A stretch of 64,000 bases of DNA, from the NCBI RefSeq assembly GCF_040373385.1, contig NZ_JBDXXH010000007.1, forward strand, positions 124,001 to 188,000, in the 5' to 3' direction. The position numbers and the translations under genes are program-made. The stretch is from Nitratidesulfovibrio sp. GTDB taxonomy: Bacteria; Desulfobacterota; Desulfovibrionia; Desulfovibrionales; Desulfovibrionaceae. This document shows, in pieces, positions 49,320-58,057 of the stretch (position 1 is the first letter of the stretch; every line of letters starts with the position of its first letter). Below the pieces are notes generated by a model, which worked only from the letters and a program-made list of their open reading frames with translations, was not told the origin of the DNA and did no database searches.

Positions 49320-49577
49320 GTTCGTGTCCGGGGGTTGGGAAGGCGGTAAGGGTGTACGGCGGCGTGGGCGTGCCTGTAGCGCGGCGCGGTCCATATGGCA
49401 AGGGCGGGGCCGGACGGGAACAGGCAGGCGTCGGCACGGGCGGCGATCCGCGCGGCGCGTGGCCACCGCTCCGCCGTTCCGCGTTGCCACCCGCTTGCAC
49501 CCGGCCCCGCTATGCCTGTACAGGGCGGTATCGTCGCCCCTGCGCATCCGTCACCAGAAATCGCCGCCGGAATCGCC

Positions 49578-50528
49578 ATGCAACCGCCCATCCGTCATTC
49601 CGACCGCGCGCCCTCCCCGCGTGCCCCCGACCGCAGCCATGCGTCCGCGCGCCGCATGGCCGCCCTGTGTCCGCTGCTGGTGTTGCTGGTGCCCTTTCTG
49701 GCGGGTGTGGCGCTGACGGCGGCCCAATCCCTGGGCTGGCTGCTGCCGATAGCGTACCTGCCGGAACAGGTTGCGCAGGGGCTTTCGGCACCGGACAGGT
49801 GGGCCGGGTGGCGGCAACTGGCGCAGCCGCACATGGCCGGTTCGCTGCTGCTGGGGTTGCGCGTGGCCGGGGTGTCGGCCCTGCTTTCCGTGGCGGGGGG
49901 CGCGCTGCTGGCCTACGGGGTGTGGCGGCTGCCCGCCCGCATGCAACTGGCTGCGCTGGTGTTCCGGGTGCCACTGGTGCTGCCGCACATCGTGGTGGCC
50001 TTTCTGGTCATCGTGTTCTGGAGCCGTTCCGGCCTTGTGTCCGCCGCGCTGTACCAGGCCGGGATCATCAGCGGACAGGCGCAGTTTCCGGCCCTGCTCT
50101 GGAGTGGCGACGGCATGGGCATGGTCATGGCCTACACCTACAAGGAATTGCCCTTCGTCATGCTGCTGGCCGTGGCATCGCTGCGGCGGCTGGACCCGCG
50201 CCTCGTGGAGACGGCCCGCATGCTGGGGGCGGGGCGGTGGGCCGTGCTGCGCGATGTGGTGGTGCCGCACCTTGTCCCGGTGCTGCACGCCTCGTTCCTC
50301 ATCCTGTTCCTGTACGCCTTCGGCGCGGTGGAAATTCCCCTGCTGCTGGGCGAATCCACCCCGGCCATGCCGGGGGTGGCGGCGTACGACCTGTACTTTC
50401 TGCGTTCGCTGGAGGACCGTCCGGCGGCGGCCGCCCTGCTGACCCTGCTGCTTTTGTGCTGTACCGGGTTCGTGGCGGCGTACGTGCGGCTGGTGGCCGG
50501 GTTGCGCGGTCGGGAGCGTCAACTGTGA
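49578..50528 (+). CDS. ABC transporter permease (binding-protein-dependent, PotB/ThiP-like)
   Basis: About 316 residues with six membrane helices. The EAA loop, which docks on the ATPase, is present as the segment RRLDPRLVETARMLGAGRWAVLRDVVVPHL, including the G at the expected place. Helices such as FRVPLVLPHIVVAFLVIVFW fit the BPD_transp_1 family. The start is uncertain because the first 25 residues are Arg/Pro-rich and an ATG at 49656 is possible. The second permease overlaps by four bases (GTGA). Substrate unknown: no binding protein or ATPase is encoded beside it. Confidence 0.82.
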   Translation: MQPPIRHSDRAPSPRAPDRSHASARRMAALCPLLVLLVPFLAGVALTAAQSLGWLLPIAYLPEQVAQGLSAPDRWAGWRQLAQPHMAGSLLLGLRVAGVSALLSVAGGALLAYGVWRLPARMQLAALVFRVPLVLPHIVVAFLVIVFWSRSGLVSAALYQAGIISGQAQFPALLWSGDGMGMVMAYTYKELPFVMLLAVASLRRLDPRLVETARMLGAGRWAVLRDVVVPHLVPVLHASFLILFLYAFGAVEIPLLLGESTPAMPGVAAYDLYFLRSLEDRPAAAALLTLLLLCCTGFVAAYVRLVAGLRGRERQL

Positions 50529-51406
50529 GCCCGCGCAACGGAAAGGGCAGGGGCGCCGGGTGGCCGAGCGGCGGGGCGGATTCGCGCCCTCGCTCGCACC
50601 CTCGCTCGCACCCTCGTTCAAGCCTGGGATCGCGCCTGTTTCTGGCAGTGCTGTGGCTGCTGTTCGGCCTGCCGCTGCCAGTGCTGGCCCTGTGGGCCGC
50701 AGCGCCCGGCTGGGCCTGGCCCGATCTGTGGCCCGCCGTGCTCGGGGGGCGCACGACGGCCTTCGTGCTGGCCAACCGGCAGTCCATTGCCGGGGCGCTG
50801 ACCTCGTCCACCCTGTACTCGCTGGCCGTGGTGGGCGTAACCCTGTGCGTTTGCTTGGCACCTGCGCGGCTGCTGGCCTTCGGGCGGTTCCGGGGGCGGG
50901 GCGCGCTGGAAGGGTTGCTGCTGGCCCCGGCCCTGCTGCCCGCCATGGGTTTTGCCCTTGGCCTGTACGGCACCTTGGTGCGCCTTGGCCTTGCGGACAC
51001 CCCGGCGGGGGTGGTGCTGGTCTTGTCGGTGGTGTCGTACCCGTACATGCTGCGGGCGCTGGCTTCCGGCTTCGAGACCGTGGGGCCGGACTACGGCCAT
51101 TGCGCCGCCAACCTGGGCGCGGGGCCGCTGCTGCGCCTGCTGGCCGTGGAGCTGCCGCTGCTGTTGCCCGCCGCCGTGGCGGGCGGGTCGGTGGTGTTCC
51201 TGGTGGCCTTTTCCGACTATTTCCTGGTGCAGTTGGTGGGCGGCGGGGGTGTTCCCTCGTTCACCGGGTATCTGTTCCCGGTGTTGCAATCGCCGGACAG
51301 GGCTCTTGCGGCCATGCTGTCGCTGGTATTTCTTGTGGTGCCCGTTGCGCTGTTCGTGCTGGTGGAGGGGCTGGTGCTGGCCGTGTACCGGCGGCGCGGC
51401 ATGTAG
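50525..51406 (+). CDS. ABC transporter permease, second subunit
   Basis: About 293 residues with six membrane helices. The EAA loop equivalent is SGFETVGPDYGHCAANLGAGPLLRLLAVELPLL. The GTG start overlaps the previous stop, which indicates coupling and heterodimer assembly with the first permease. The N-terminal 35 residues are low complexity; SHPRSHPRSS is encoded by a 12-bp direct repeat near 50591-50614. Together the pair forms only the membrane part of an importer; the ATPase and binding protein must come from another locus or are lost. Confidence 0.82.
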   Translation: MSPRNGKGRGAGWPSGGADSRPRSHPRSHPRSSLGSRLFLAVLWLLFGLPLPVLALWAAAPGWAWPDLWPAVLGGRTTAFVLANRQSIAGALTSSTLYSLAVVGVTLCVCLAPARLLAFGRFRGRGALEGLLLAPALLPAMGFALGLYGTLVRLGLADTPAGVVLVLSVVSYPYMLRALASGFETVGPDYGHCAANLGAGPLLRLLAVELPLLLPAAVAGGSVVFLVAFSDYFLVQLVGGGGVPSFTGYLFPVLQSPDRALAAMLSLVFLVVPVALFVLVEGLVLAVYRRRGM

Positions 51407-51586
51407 GAAGGCGACGGAGCGGAAAGTGATGCCTTGCCGACCCCATTGCGCGTGCAATCCGCATTGTGGCGTGGTATGCTGCACCATGGCCCTGTACGCG
51501 TCGTTCGGCGTTGCGGGAGAGCGTCGGCGGCGCGGGGCATAGGGATATCAGAGAGGCTACGGGCACAAGAGTCCGAGGATGCACGG

Positions 51587-54500
51587 ATGACGGCACCAAT
51601 CGGGCCGCAAGGGGGGCATATGGACTTCATCAATATAGGCGAACGGACACGGAATCGCTGGCAGCAGTCGCTGGACACCCTGGCACGGCTGCTGGGCATT
51701 CGGGTGGCCGCCATCATGCGGCGAAACCCTGAGGGACTTTCGGTGCTGCTGTCCAGCAACACTGCGGGCAACCCGCTGGTGCCGGGCATGCGTATGGCTT
51801 CCGCAGGGGGCGGCACGTACTGCGATGCCGTCGTGGAGACAGGCAAGCCGGTCTACGTGCAAAACGCGCTGGATGATCCGCACTGGCGCGACAGCCCCAT
51901 GGTCCGGGCGGGCTTTGTGGCCTATCTGGGCTACCCCCTGCGGCTGCCCAATGGGCGGTTGTACGGCACGTTGTGTCTGCTGGACACGCGACAGTGGCCG
52001 GTTTCGGAAGTGTACCGGGGCATCGTGGACGATTTCCACGCACAGGTGGAGGAATTCCTGGCCCTGGCCTACGAGAGCGCCCTGTTCGGCGCGCAGCAGG
52101 ATACCCTGCCTTCTGCCGCGTTGACCGTGGACATTCGTGGAATGGTGGAAAGGGCCAATCGCCGCTTTTCGAAGCTGTGGGGCATCGAGGTGGACGCCTC
52201 CGGTCTGGCAGGGCTCCCGTTGGCAGAGGTGCGCACCCTGCTGGCAGACCGCCTGCTGGACCCCGACGCCATAGCCGCCGTTCTGCCCGATGACGAGGCG
52301 GGCCTGGCCGCATCCTCTGGACCGATGGCCTCCTCCGCCCTGGTCGCTCCGGTGCGCATGCCGGACGGTACCGGAGGGCATCTGGTGTTGCTGGCCGATG
52401 GCCGCGTGCTGCGGCGCACCCATCGGACCCTGCGCGGCGAGTACGGGCGGGCCTGGGGCAGCGTGTGGCTGTTCGAGGACGTGACCGCCGAGGTGCGTGC
52501 CCAGGAAGCCCTGACCCGCAGCGAGGAACGGCTGAAGCTGGCACTGGACGCCGCCAGCGAGGCCCACTGGGACTGGAATTTCGAGACCGGCGAGCTGTAT
52601 TGCAGCCCGCGCTACTACGAGATGCTGGGCTACGTGCCGGGTGAATTCGAATGCACCCACGAGGCCCTGCGCGACCTGATGCACCCCGACGATCTGAGCG
52701 AAGTCACCGCCGCCCTGTGCATGCCGGACCCGGCAGTGTCGCACGCGGTGGCCGCCTGCGGGGTGGGGCAGTTCGAGGTGCAGTTTCGCCTGCGCACCAA
52801 GAACGGCGGCTGGAAATGGATGCTGGCGCGGGGCCGCGTGCTGGCCCGGCGCGAGGACGGTTCGCCCGCGCGGGTGGTGGGCACGCACATGGACATCACC
52901 ACCGCCGTCAGCCAGCGGCTGGCGCTTGCCCGCAGCGAGGAACTGTTCCGGGGCATCTTCAGCACCGCCTCGGTAGGCATCGTGCTGCTGGACCGCTTCG
53001 GCCTGCTGGTGCGGGTCAACGAAGCCTGCGCGCGCATGCTGGGCTACGAAGTGGAGGAAATGCGCGGCCAACACTTCAGCCGGTTCATGCACAACGACGA
53101 AACCACCCTGGCCGCCACCATCCTGGCCGGCCTGCTGGACCGCACCCAGACCACCAGTCGCCTGCAACACCGCCTGCGCGGCAAGGACGGCGACTACCTG
53201 TGGACCGACATCAGCGCCTCGCCGCTGGAAGGGCCGGACGGCGAGGTGGAGGCGGCCCTGGCCATCATCGTGGACATCAACGAGCAGCGCGCGGCCCAAC
53301 AGGCCCAGGAGGACAGCGAGCGGCGCTACCGGGCCCTGTTCGAGAACGCCCAGGTGGGCATTTTCCGCACTCGCATCGCCGATGGCGTATTCCTGGAGGC
53401 CAACAGCCGGATCATCGAAATGTACGGCTGGCCGGACCACGACGAATTCATGAAAACCATGCGGTCCACCGAATGGTATGTGGACCCGGAGGCCCGTACC
53501 CGCATGGTGTCGACCCTGCTGCGCCGGGGGGAATTCCGCAACATGGAAGTGGAAATGCGCCGCCGCGACGGCTCCACGGTGTGGTTCGAGTATTCCGGCA
53601 AGCTGGACGGCGACACCGTCATCGGCGTGGCCCAGGACGTCACACAGCGCCGGGCGGCGGAAGCGGCGCGCCAGCGGTCCGAGGCGCACTACCGACTGCT
53701 GTTCGAGGCCGCAGCCGACGCCATCTTCCTGCACGACCCCGAGGGGCGCTTTCTGGACGTGAACGAGGTGGCTTGCCGCCGCCTGGGCTACACCCGGCGC
53801 GAACTGCTGACCATGAACCCGCGCGAACTGGACGCCGAGGAATTCGCCGAGCAGGTGGAGGAGCGCATCCTGCAACTGCGCGAGGAAGGATCGCTGACCT
53901 TCGAATCCGCCCATCGCACCCGCAGCGGCACGGTCCTGCCCGTGGAAATCCACGCCAAGCTGCTCGATTTCGACGGCAGGCCCGTGGTGCTCAGCATCGC
54001 GCGGGACATCACCGACCGCAAGCGGCTGGAACAGGCCCTGATGCGCGAGGCCACCACCGACCCGCTGACGGGCATCCGCAACCGGCGGCAGTTCTTCGTG
54101 GACGCCGAGCGTGAAATGGGCCGGGCCGTGCGCTACGGGCGCCCGCTGGCCGTGCTGATGCTGGACCTGGACCGCTTCAAGCGCGTCAATGACCGCTTCG
54201 GCCACCATGCGGGCGATGCCGTGCTGCTGGGCTGCGTGCATGCCTGCCAGCAGGCGCTGCGCGATACCGACATACTGGGGCGGCTGGGCGGCGAGGAATT
54301 CGCCGTGGTGTTGCTGGAAACGGACCTGGACGATGCGCTGATCGCCGCCGAGCGGCTGCGCAAGGCCGTGGAGGAAATGGACGTGCCGTTCAGCGGGCAA
54401 CGGTTGCGCTGCACGGTGAGCATCGGCCTTGCCCTGCGCGGGCCGGGGGACGGGGCGCTGGACGACATCCTGCGCCGGGCGGACACGGCGCTGTATGCCG

Positions 54501-54610
54501 CCAAGGAGGCGGGCCGCAACCGGGTGATGCTGGCGCGCGCCGTCAACGGCGGGGTGGAAGACCAGAACCGTCGCTGGAGCAGTGGCGGCGTGCTGCGCGG
54601 CGAGGGCTGA
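51587..54610 (+). CDS. GAF-PAS diguanylate cyclase
   Basis: About 1007 residues, no membrane helix. An N-terminal GAF domain (residues about 15-165, with SAGGGTYCDAVVETGKPVYV) is followed by several PAS/PAC units (about 180, 310, 450, 575 and 700 onward), then a GGDEF domain with GGEEF at 901-905. The c-di-GMP inhibitory site RxxD (RDTD, 892-895) is at the standard five-residue spacing, so product inhibition is expected. There is no EAL domain. It makes c-di-GMP from two GTP in response to cytoplasmic signals. A start 33 bases downstream at 51620 has an AGGGGGG site and is equally plausible. Confidence 0.93.
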   Translation: MTAPIGPQGGHMDFINIGERTRNRWQQSLDTLARLLGIRVAAIMRRNPEGLSVLLSSNTAGNPLVPGMRMASAGGGTYCDAVVETGKPVYVQNALDDPHWRDSPMVRAGFVAYLGYPLRLPNGRLYGTLCLLDTRQWPVSEVYRGIVDDFHAQVEEFLALAYESALFGAQQDTLPSAALTVDIRGMVERANRRFSKLWGIEVDASGLAGLPLAEVRTLLADRLLDPDAIAAVLPDDEAGLAASSGPMASSALVAPVRMPDGTGGHLVLLADGRVLRRTHRTLRGEYGRAWGSVWLFEDVTAEVRAQEALTRSEERLKLALDAASEAHWDWNFETGELYCSPRYYEMLGYVPGEFECTHEALRDLMHPDDLSEVTAALCMPDPAVSHAVAACGVGQFEVQFRLRTKNGGWKWMLARGRVLARREDGSPARVVGTHMDITTAVSQRLALARSEELFRGIFSTASVGIVLLDRFGLLVRVNEACARMLGYEVEEMRGQHFSRFMHNDETTLAATILAGLLDRTQTTSRLQHRLRGKDGDYLWTDISASPLEGPDGEVEAALAIIVDINEQRAAQQAQEDSERRYRALFENAQVGIFRTRIADGVFLEANSRIIEMYGWPDHDEFMKTMRSTEWYVDPEARTRMVSTLLRRGEFRNMEVEMRRRDGSTVWFEYSGKLDGDTVIGVAQDVTQRRAAEAARQRSEAHYRLLFEAAADAIFLHDPEGRFLDVNEVACRRLGYTRRELLTMNPRELDAEEFAEQVEERILQLREEGSLTFESAHRTRSGTVLPVEIHAKLLDFDGRPVVLSIARDITDRKRLEQALMREATTDPLTGIRNRRQFFVDAEREMGRAVRYGRPLAVLMLDLDRFKRVNDRFGHHAGDAVLLGCVHACQQALRDTDILGRLGGEEFAVVLLETDLDDALIAAERLRKAVEEMDVPFSGQRLRCTVSIGLALRGPGDGALDDILRRADTALYAAKEAGRNRVMLARAVNGGVEDQNRRWSSGGVLRGEG

Positions 54611-54693
54611 CCGGGGCGGGGCTGGTCCGTCGACCGCGCCTGACGTGAGGGCGCGCAGTGCGGCGAACGGGCGGCGGTAGCACAACAATGCAG

Positions 54694-54732
54694 AACGGGC
54701 GCTTTCCGGAGGGTTTCCGGAAGGCGCCCGTT
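54694..54732. terminator. Bidirectional terminator hairpin
   Basis: AACGGGCGC-TTTCCGGA and TTCCGGAAGGCGCCCGTT form a 17-base stem with one mismatch around a short loop, between the convergent cyclase and mltG genes. Confidence 0.65.
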
Positions 54733-54825
54733 GCGTTGGTGGTATTGGTCGCGCTGTTGGCGGCATGCGCCGTGCCGACTGGCGGAGTGGCTGTGCCGCT
54801 CGTTGGAATGGGCCGGAGCTGCGCG

Positions 54826-57264
54826 TTACGGTGCGGTCGGGGCACCGGCGGAGGGCGTTTCCGCGCCTGTCGGGGCCGCCGAGGGGGAAGTCCCTGCCGG
54901 ATTGGCGGGGGTGGGCGGAGCTTGCGTGGTGCTGCCGGAGGTTTCGTTGGCTGCGGGATCTTTCGCGGCATCCGCCGGACTGCCTGCCGTGTCCGCTCCT
55001 GTCTGGAGGGATTGGGGAGGTTGGGCGGGTTGGGTGGGCCGGGCCGCCTCGCGCGGGGCGGTGGGGGCGCGCACACCGGCGTTGACCGGCGTGGTGGCGT
55101 TGCCTTTTGTGGTGGAGCTGGCCCCCGTGGCGTCCGTGGTGCCGTTTCCGGCGGGCGTGGACGTGCGCGGCTGGGGCGTCGGGGCCGGTTTGGCGGCATC
55201 CGCTCCCGGCGCGTCCGGCGTGGTGCCCCCGGCGGTTGCCGCGCCGGGCTCGGCGACCTTGTCCCCGGCAGCGGAGGCTGCGGCCTTGCCTTGAACCTCC
55301 GGGGCCTTGGCCCTGGACTCGGTGGGGGGCGCCGTATTGGTTGCCGCTGCGGCGTTTTGCGGCGCGGGAGCGGCGTCGTCCGTGGGAGACGGGGTGTCCG
55401 TGGTACTCACGGGGGGCGCGGAAGTGGCGGGCGTGCCCTGTGTGCCCTGTGTGGCAGTCTGGTCGGTCCCCCTGGCGCGTCCGGCGCGCTGGAAGCGGTT
55501 CACGGCGCGGTTGTGTTCGTCCAGCGTGGCACTGAACTGGTGCGAGCCGTCATTGCGCGACACGAAGTAGAAATAGCCGTGTTTTTCCGGCGTGGTGGCC
55601 GCGCGCAGCGATTCCATCCCCGGCGAGCAGATGGGGCCGGGGGGCAGGCCGGGGCGGCGGTAGGTGTTGTACGGGTTGGCGGCGTCTTGCAGGTGCGGGC
55701 GGCGCAGGTTGCCGTCGAAGGTATCGCCCAGCCCGTAGATGGTGGTGGGGTCCGCCTGCAACAACATGCCGGTGCGCAACCGGTTGGCGTACACCCCGGC
55801 CACGCGGCCCCGTTCCGAGGGCTGGCCGGTTTCCTTTTCCACGATGGAGGCCAGGGTGACCAGCCGCCGCAGCTCGTCGCGGCTGGGGCGGCCATCGGGC
55901 CAGACCTGCGCGGCGCGCCGCCAGAAGGTGTCCACCATCCGCCCGGCCACGGCGCGGGCCGCTTCGCGGTCGGGTACCGGCGGCTTCTTGATCAGGTAGG
56001 TATCGGGAAACAGGAAGCCTTCCGCCGTGTCGAAGGGGATGCCCCAGTGGCGCAGGAAGGCCGGGTCGGTGATCACCGCGCGGAAGTCCTCCACGGTGAC
56101 GAAGCCCTCGACCTCCAGCAGACGGGCGGTTTCCCACCAGGTCAGTCCTTCGCGCAGGGTGATGCGCGACAGCACCGGCTGCCCGTTCACCAGTTGGTCC
56201 AGCACGCGGAAGGGCGGCCAGTTACTGTGTACCAGAAAACGACCGGCCTTCAGCGAACCTTCCCAGCCGTGGTAGTGGGCCAGCAGCTTGAAGCGCCAGT
56301 CGCTGGTCACCGCGCCCTTGTCCACCAGTTGCCTTGTCACCCTGTCGAAGGTGGCGCCGGGCTCCACGTCCACGTAGACGTCCGCACCGGGGGACGCAGC
56401 CGGAGTGTGCAGGAAGCGCCAGGCGTCGTACCCCGCATAACCGCAGGCCAGAAGGACCAGCAACACCAGCGCGGCCAGTACGCGCAACAGGATGCGCACC
56501 ACCGGGCGGCCCGGTGCCGGGGGGGCGGCGGGCGGTGTGGTGGGGGGGGAGGCGGACGCTTCCGGAGTGGGGGGCACGGATGCAGTCGGTGTGGATGATG
56601 GTGGGGCGGGCACGGGGGCTGCCGGGGTGGATGCAGGTGACTCGGGCGCGGGCGCCTCTGCTGCTGTGGCGGATTGTGCCAGGGGCGTTTTCGCTGATGT
56701 CGCGGTGGCCGTGTCGCCGGATGCCGGGGCAGCGGCGGTGCCGGTCGCGTCAGCAGGGACAGCGGGGACAACAGGAACGGCGGCGATGGTGGCCGTCGCG
56801 GCTTCTGGCGTATCGGATGGTGGGGCGGGTTGCGCGTCCGTGGAGTCCGCAGCCTTCGAGGGCGTCGTGTCTTCAGGGGCTGATGTCGCAGGGGTGGGCG
56901 CTAGCGTGTCCGCTGTTTCGTCCGCCAGCGCCGTGGGGGCGGCGGTTGTGTCTGCGGCAGCCCTACCGTCCGTGACCTCCGGCGCGCCTGCCCCGTCAGG
57001 CGTGCCGGGCGTGCCGGAAACATCCGGCGTTGCGGGCGCGGCTGTACTTGCATCAGGGGCAGTCTGCTGCGCGGTGTCGGCGGCGCTGCCATCGTCGGGC
57101 TTGCGTTCGCCCTCCGGCTGTTGCGGAGTGGCGGTAGCGGTGGCCGCGTCAGGCGCGTCAATAGCCACATCGGGGGCCACGGGCTGCGGGCCCTGCTCCT
57201 GTGCGGATGGCTGTGCGGGAGTCTGGGGGGAAATTTCCGGGGATGCTTTGGGGGTATCGCTCAT
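54826..57264 (-). CDS. mltG: Endolytic murein transglycosylase MltG with long low-complexity tails
   Basis: 812 residues against the usual 330-350. Residues about 1-255 are Ala/Pro/Thr-rich disordered sequence on the cytoplasmic side, then a membrane helix (about 258-282), then the conserved YceG/MltG domain (about 290-620): YVDVEPGATFDRVTRQLVDKG, the GEGF-like AEGFLFPDTYLIKK, and the catalytic glutamate in ASIVEKETGQPSERGRVAGVYANRL (E476-E478), YNTYRRPGLPPGPICSPG. Residues about 625-812 are again Ala/Pro/Thr-rich, now periplasmic. MltG cleaves nascent glycan strands and sets their length. It is 17 bases downstream of ruvX, in one operon. Confidence 0.95.
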   Translation of the reverse strand: MSDTPKASPEISPQTPAQPSAQEQGPQPVAPDVAIDAPDAATATATPQQPEGERKPDDGSAADTAQQTAPDASTAAPATPDVSGTPGTPDGAGAPEVTDGRAAADTTAAPTALADETADTLAPTPATSAPEDTTPSKAADSTDAQPAPPSDTPEAATATIAAVPVVPAVPADATGTAAAPASGDTATATSAKTPLAQSATAAEAPAPESPASTPAAPVPAPPSSTPTASVPPTPEASASPPTTPPAAPPAPGRPVVRILLRVLAALVLLVLLACGYAGYDAWRFLHTPAASPGADVYVDVEPGATFDRVTRQLVDKGAVTSDWRFKLLAHYHGWEGSLKAGRFLVHSNWPPFRVLDQLVNGQPVLSRITLREGLTWWETARLLEVEGFVTVEDFRAVITDPAFLRHWGIPFDTAEGFLFPDTYLIKKPPVPDREAARAVAGRMVDTFWRRAAQVWPDGRPSRDELRRLVTLASIVEKETGQPSERGRVAGVYANRLRTGMLLQADPTTIYGLGDTFDGNLRRPHLQDAANPYNTYRRPGLPPGPICSPGMESLRAATTPEKHGYFYFVSRNDGSHQFSATLDEHNRAVNRFQRAGRARGTDQTATQGTQGTPATSAPPVSTTDTPSPTDDAAPAPQNAAAATNTAPPTESRAKAPEVQGKAAASAAGDKVAEPGAATAGGTTPDAPGADAAKPAPTPQPRTSTPAGNGTTDATGASSTTKGNATTPVNAGVRAPTAPREAARPTQPAQPPQSLQTGADTAGSPADAAKDPAANETSGSTTQAPPTPANPAGTSPSAAPTGAETPSAGAPTAP

Positions 57265-57281
57265 GCGGTGATGCTGTCCGG

Positions 57282-57710
57282 TCAGGCGGGGGTCCGCCGG
57301 GATTCGGGCTGGTTGAGGAACGATTGCAGGATGCGCACGGCCGCCTGCTGGTCCACCACGGCCTCCAGCGCCCTGCCGGAAAGCCCGGCGTCGCGCAGGT
57401 CGTCCTCGGCCTCGTAGGAGCTCAGGAACTCTTCCATGAGGTAGACGGGCAGGGTGGTGCGGCGCTTCAGCCGTTCCACGAAGTTGCGCACCTGCCGGGT
57501 GGTCAGGGTGTCCGTGCCGTCGTGCAGCAGGGGCAGCCCCACCACGTAGGCCTCGGCGCGTTCTTCCTCGGCCACGGCCAGCAGCTCGGCAAAAAACCGG
57601 TCGCGGGTGGTCATGACGATGGTGCGGCGCGGAAAGGCCATGCTGCCGCCCGAGTCGCTGGCCGCAACGCCGGTGCGCCTGGTTCCGTAGTCTATGCCAA
57701 GGTACTTCAT
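57282..57710 (-). CDS. ruvX: Putative Holliday junction resolvase RuvX (YqgF)
   Basis: A 142-residue RNase H-fold protein with the first strand [16 protein letters not shown], the [13 protein letters not shown] block, [16 protein letters not shown] and the conserved final [14 protein letters not shown]. In E. coli YqgF acts in 16S rRNA 5'-end maturation and may resolve Holliday junctions; the balance of the two roles is not settled. The ATG lies in the normal position for the family. It is cotranscribed with mltG, a pairing known from other bacteria. Confidence 0.93.
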   Translation of the reverse strand: MKYLGIDYGTRRTGVAASDSGGSMAFPRRTIVMTTRDRFFAELLAVAEEERAEAYVVGLPLLHDGTDTLTTRQVRNFVERLKRRTTLPVYLMEEFLSSYEAEDDLRDAGLSGRALEAVVDQQAAVRILQSFLNQPESRRTPA

Positions 57711-57795
57711 GGGTGGCCGGATGCTACGCCAGCGGGGGCGGCTGGGCAAGCCGTGGAGTGGTGACGGTTTTGCCGTGCGGTCGGTGGTGTCCAGG

Positions 57796-57829
57796 AAAAG
57801 GCGCATCCGTTGCAACGGATGCGCCTTTT
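57796..57829 (-). terminator. Perfect palindromic terminator of the lactate dehydrogenase gene
   Basis: AAAAGGCGCATCCGT and ACGGATGCGCCTTTT form a perfect 15-base stem around TGCA. On the minus strand it follows the lactate dehydrogenase gene and structured element copy 2, and lies upstream of ruvX. The stem ends in A/T tracts on both sides. Confidence 0.8.
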
Positions 57830-57860
57830 ATTCTTGTTTCATTGGGTACGCGGGACTCAC

Positions 57861-58054
57861 GCGTCATGGATTTTTGTTCTCTGGCAAGGAAGATGTGCCT
57901 TTTGCGGAGGGAGCGTACTCTGGTCGTACGTGACCGTAGCAAAAGGCAGCATCTGACGCGTTGCTCTCGATGGCCGTATGGCTCGCAAGCTCGCCTGACG
58001 GCCACGCTTCGCGCCCTTCGGGTCGGTCAGCCAGAGGGCAAAAGGCCATGACGC
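57861..58054 (-). repeat. Structured intergenic element, copy 2 (with nested insertion)
   Basis: It starts four bases past the lactate dehydrogenase stop and ends before that gene's terminator, so it lies in the 3' untranslated region. On the minus strand: outer GCGTCATGG with CCATGACGC, middle GCCCTCTGGC with GCCAGAG, inner CCTTTTGC with GCAAAAGG, terminal CGTAC/GTACG. The cores CGGTCACGTAC and GTACGCTCCCTCCGC equal those of copy 1. About 80 extra bases with their own hairpins (a GGCCGT/ACGGCC stem and CCCGAAGGG) sit in the first half of the middle loop. Confidence 0.85.
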
Positions 58055-58057
58055 GCT

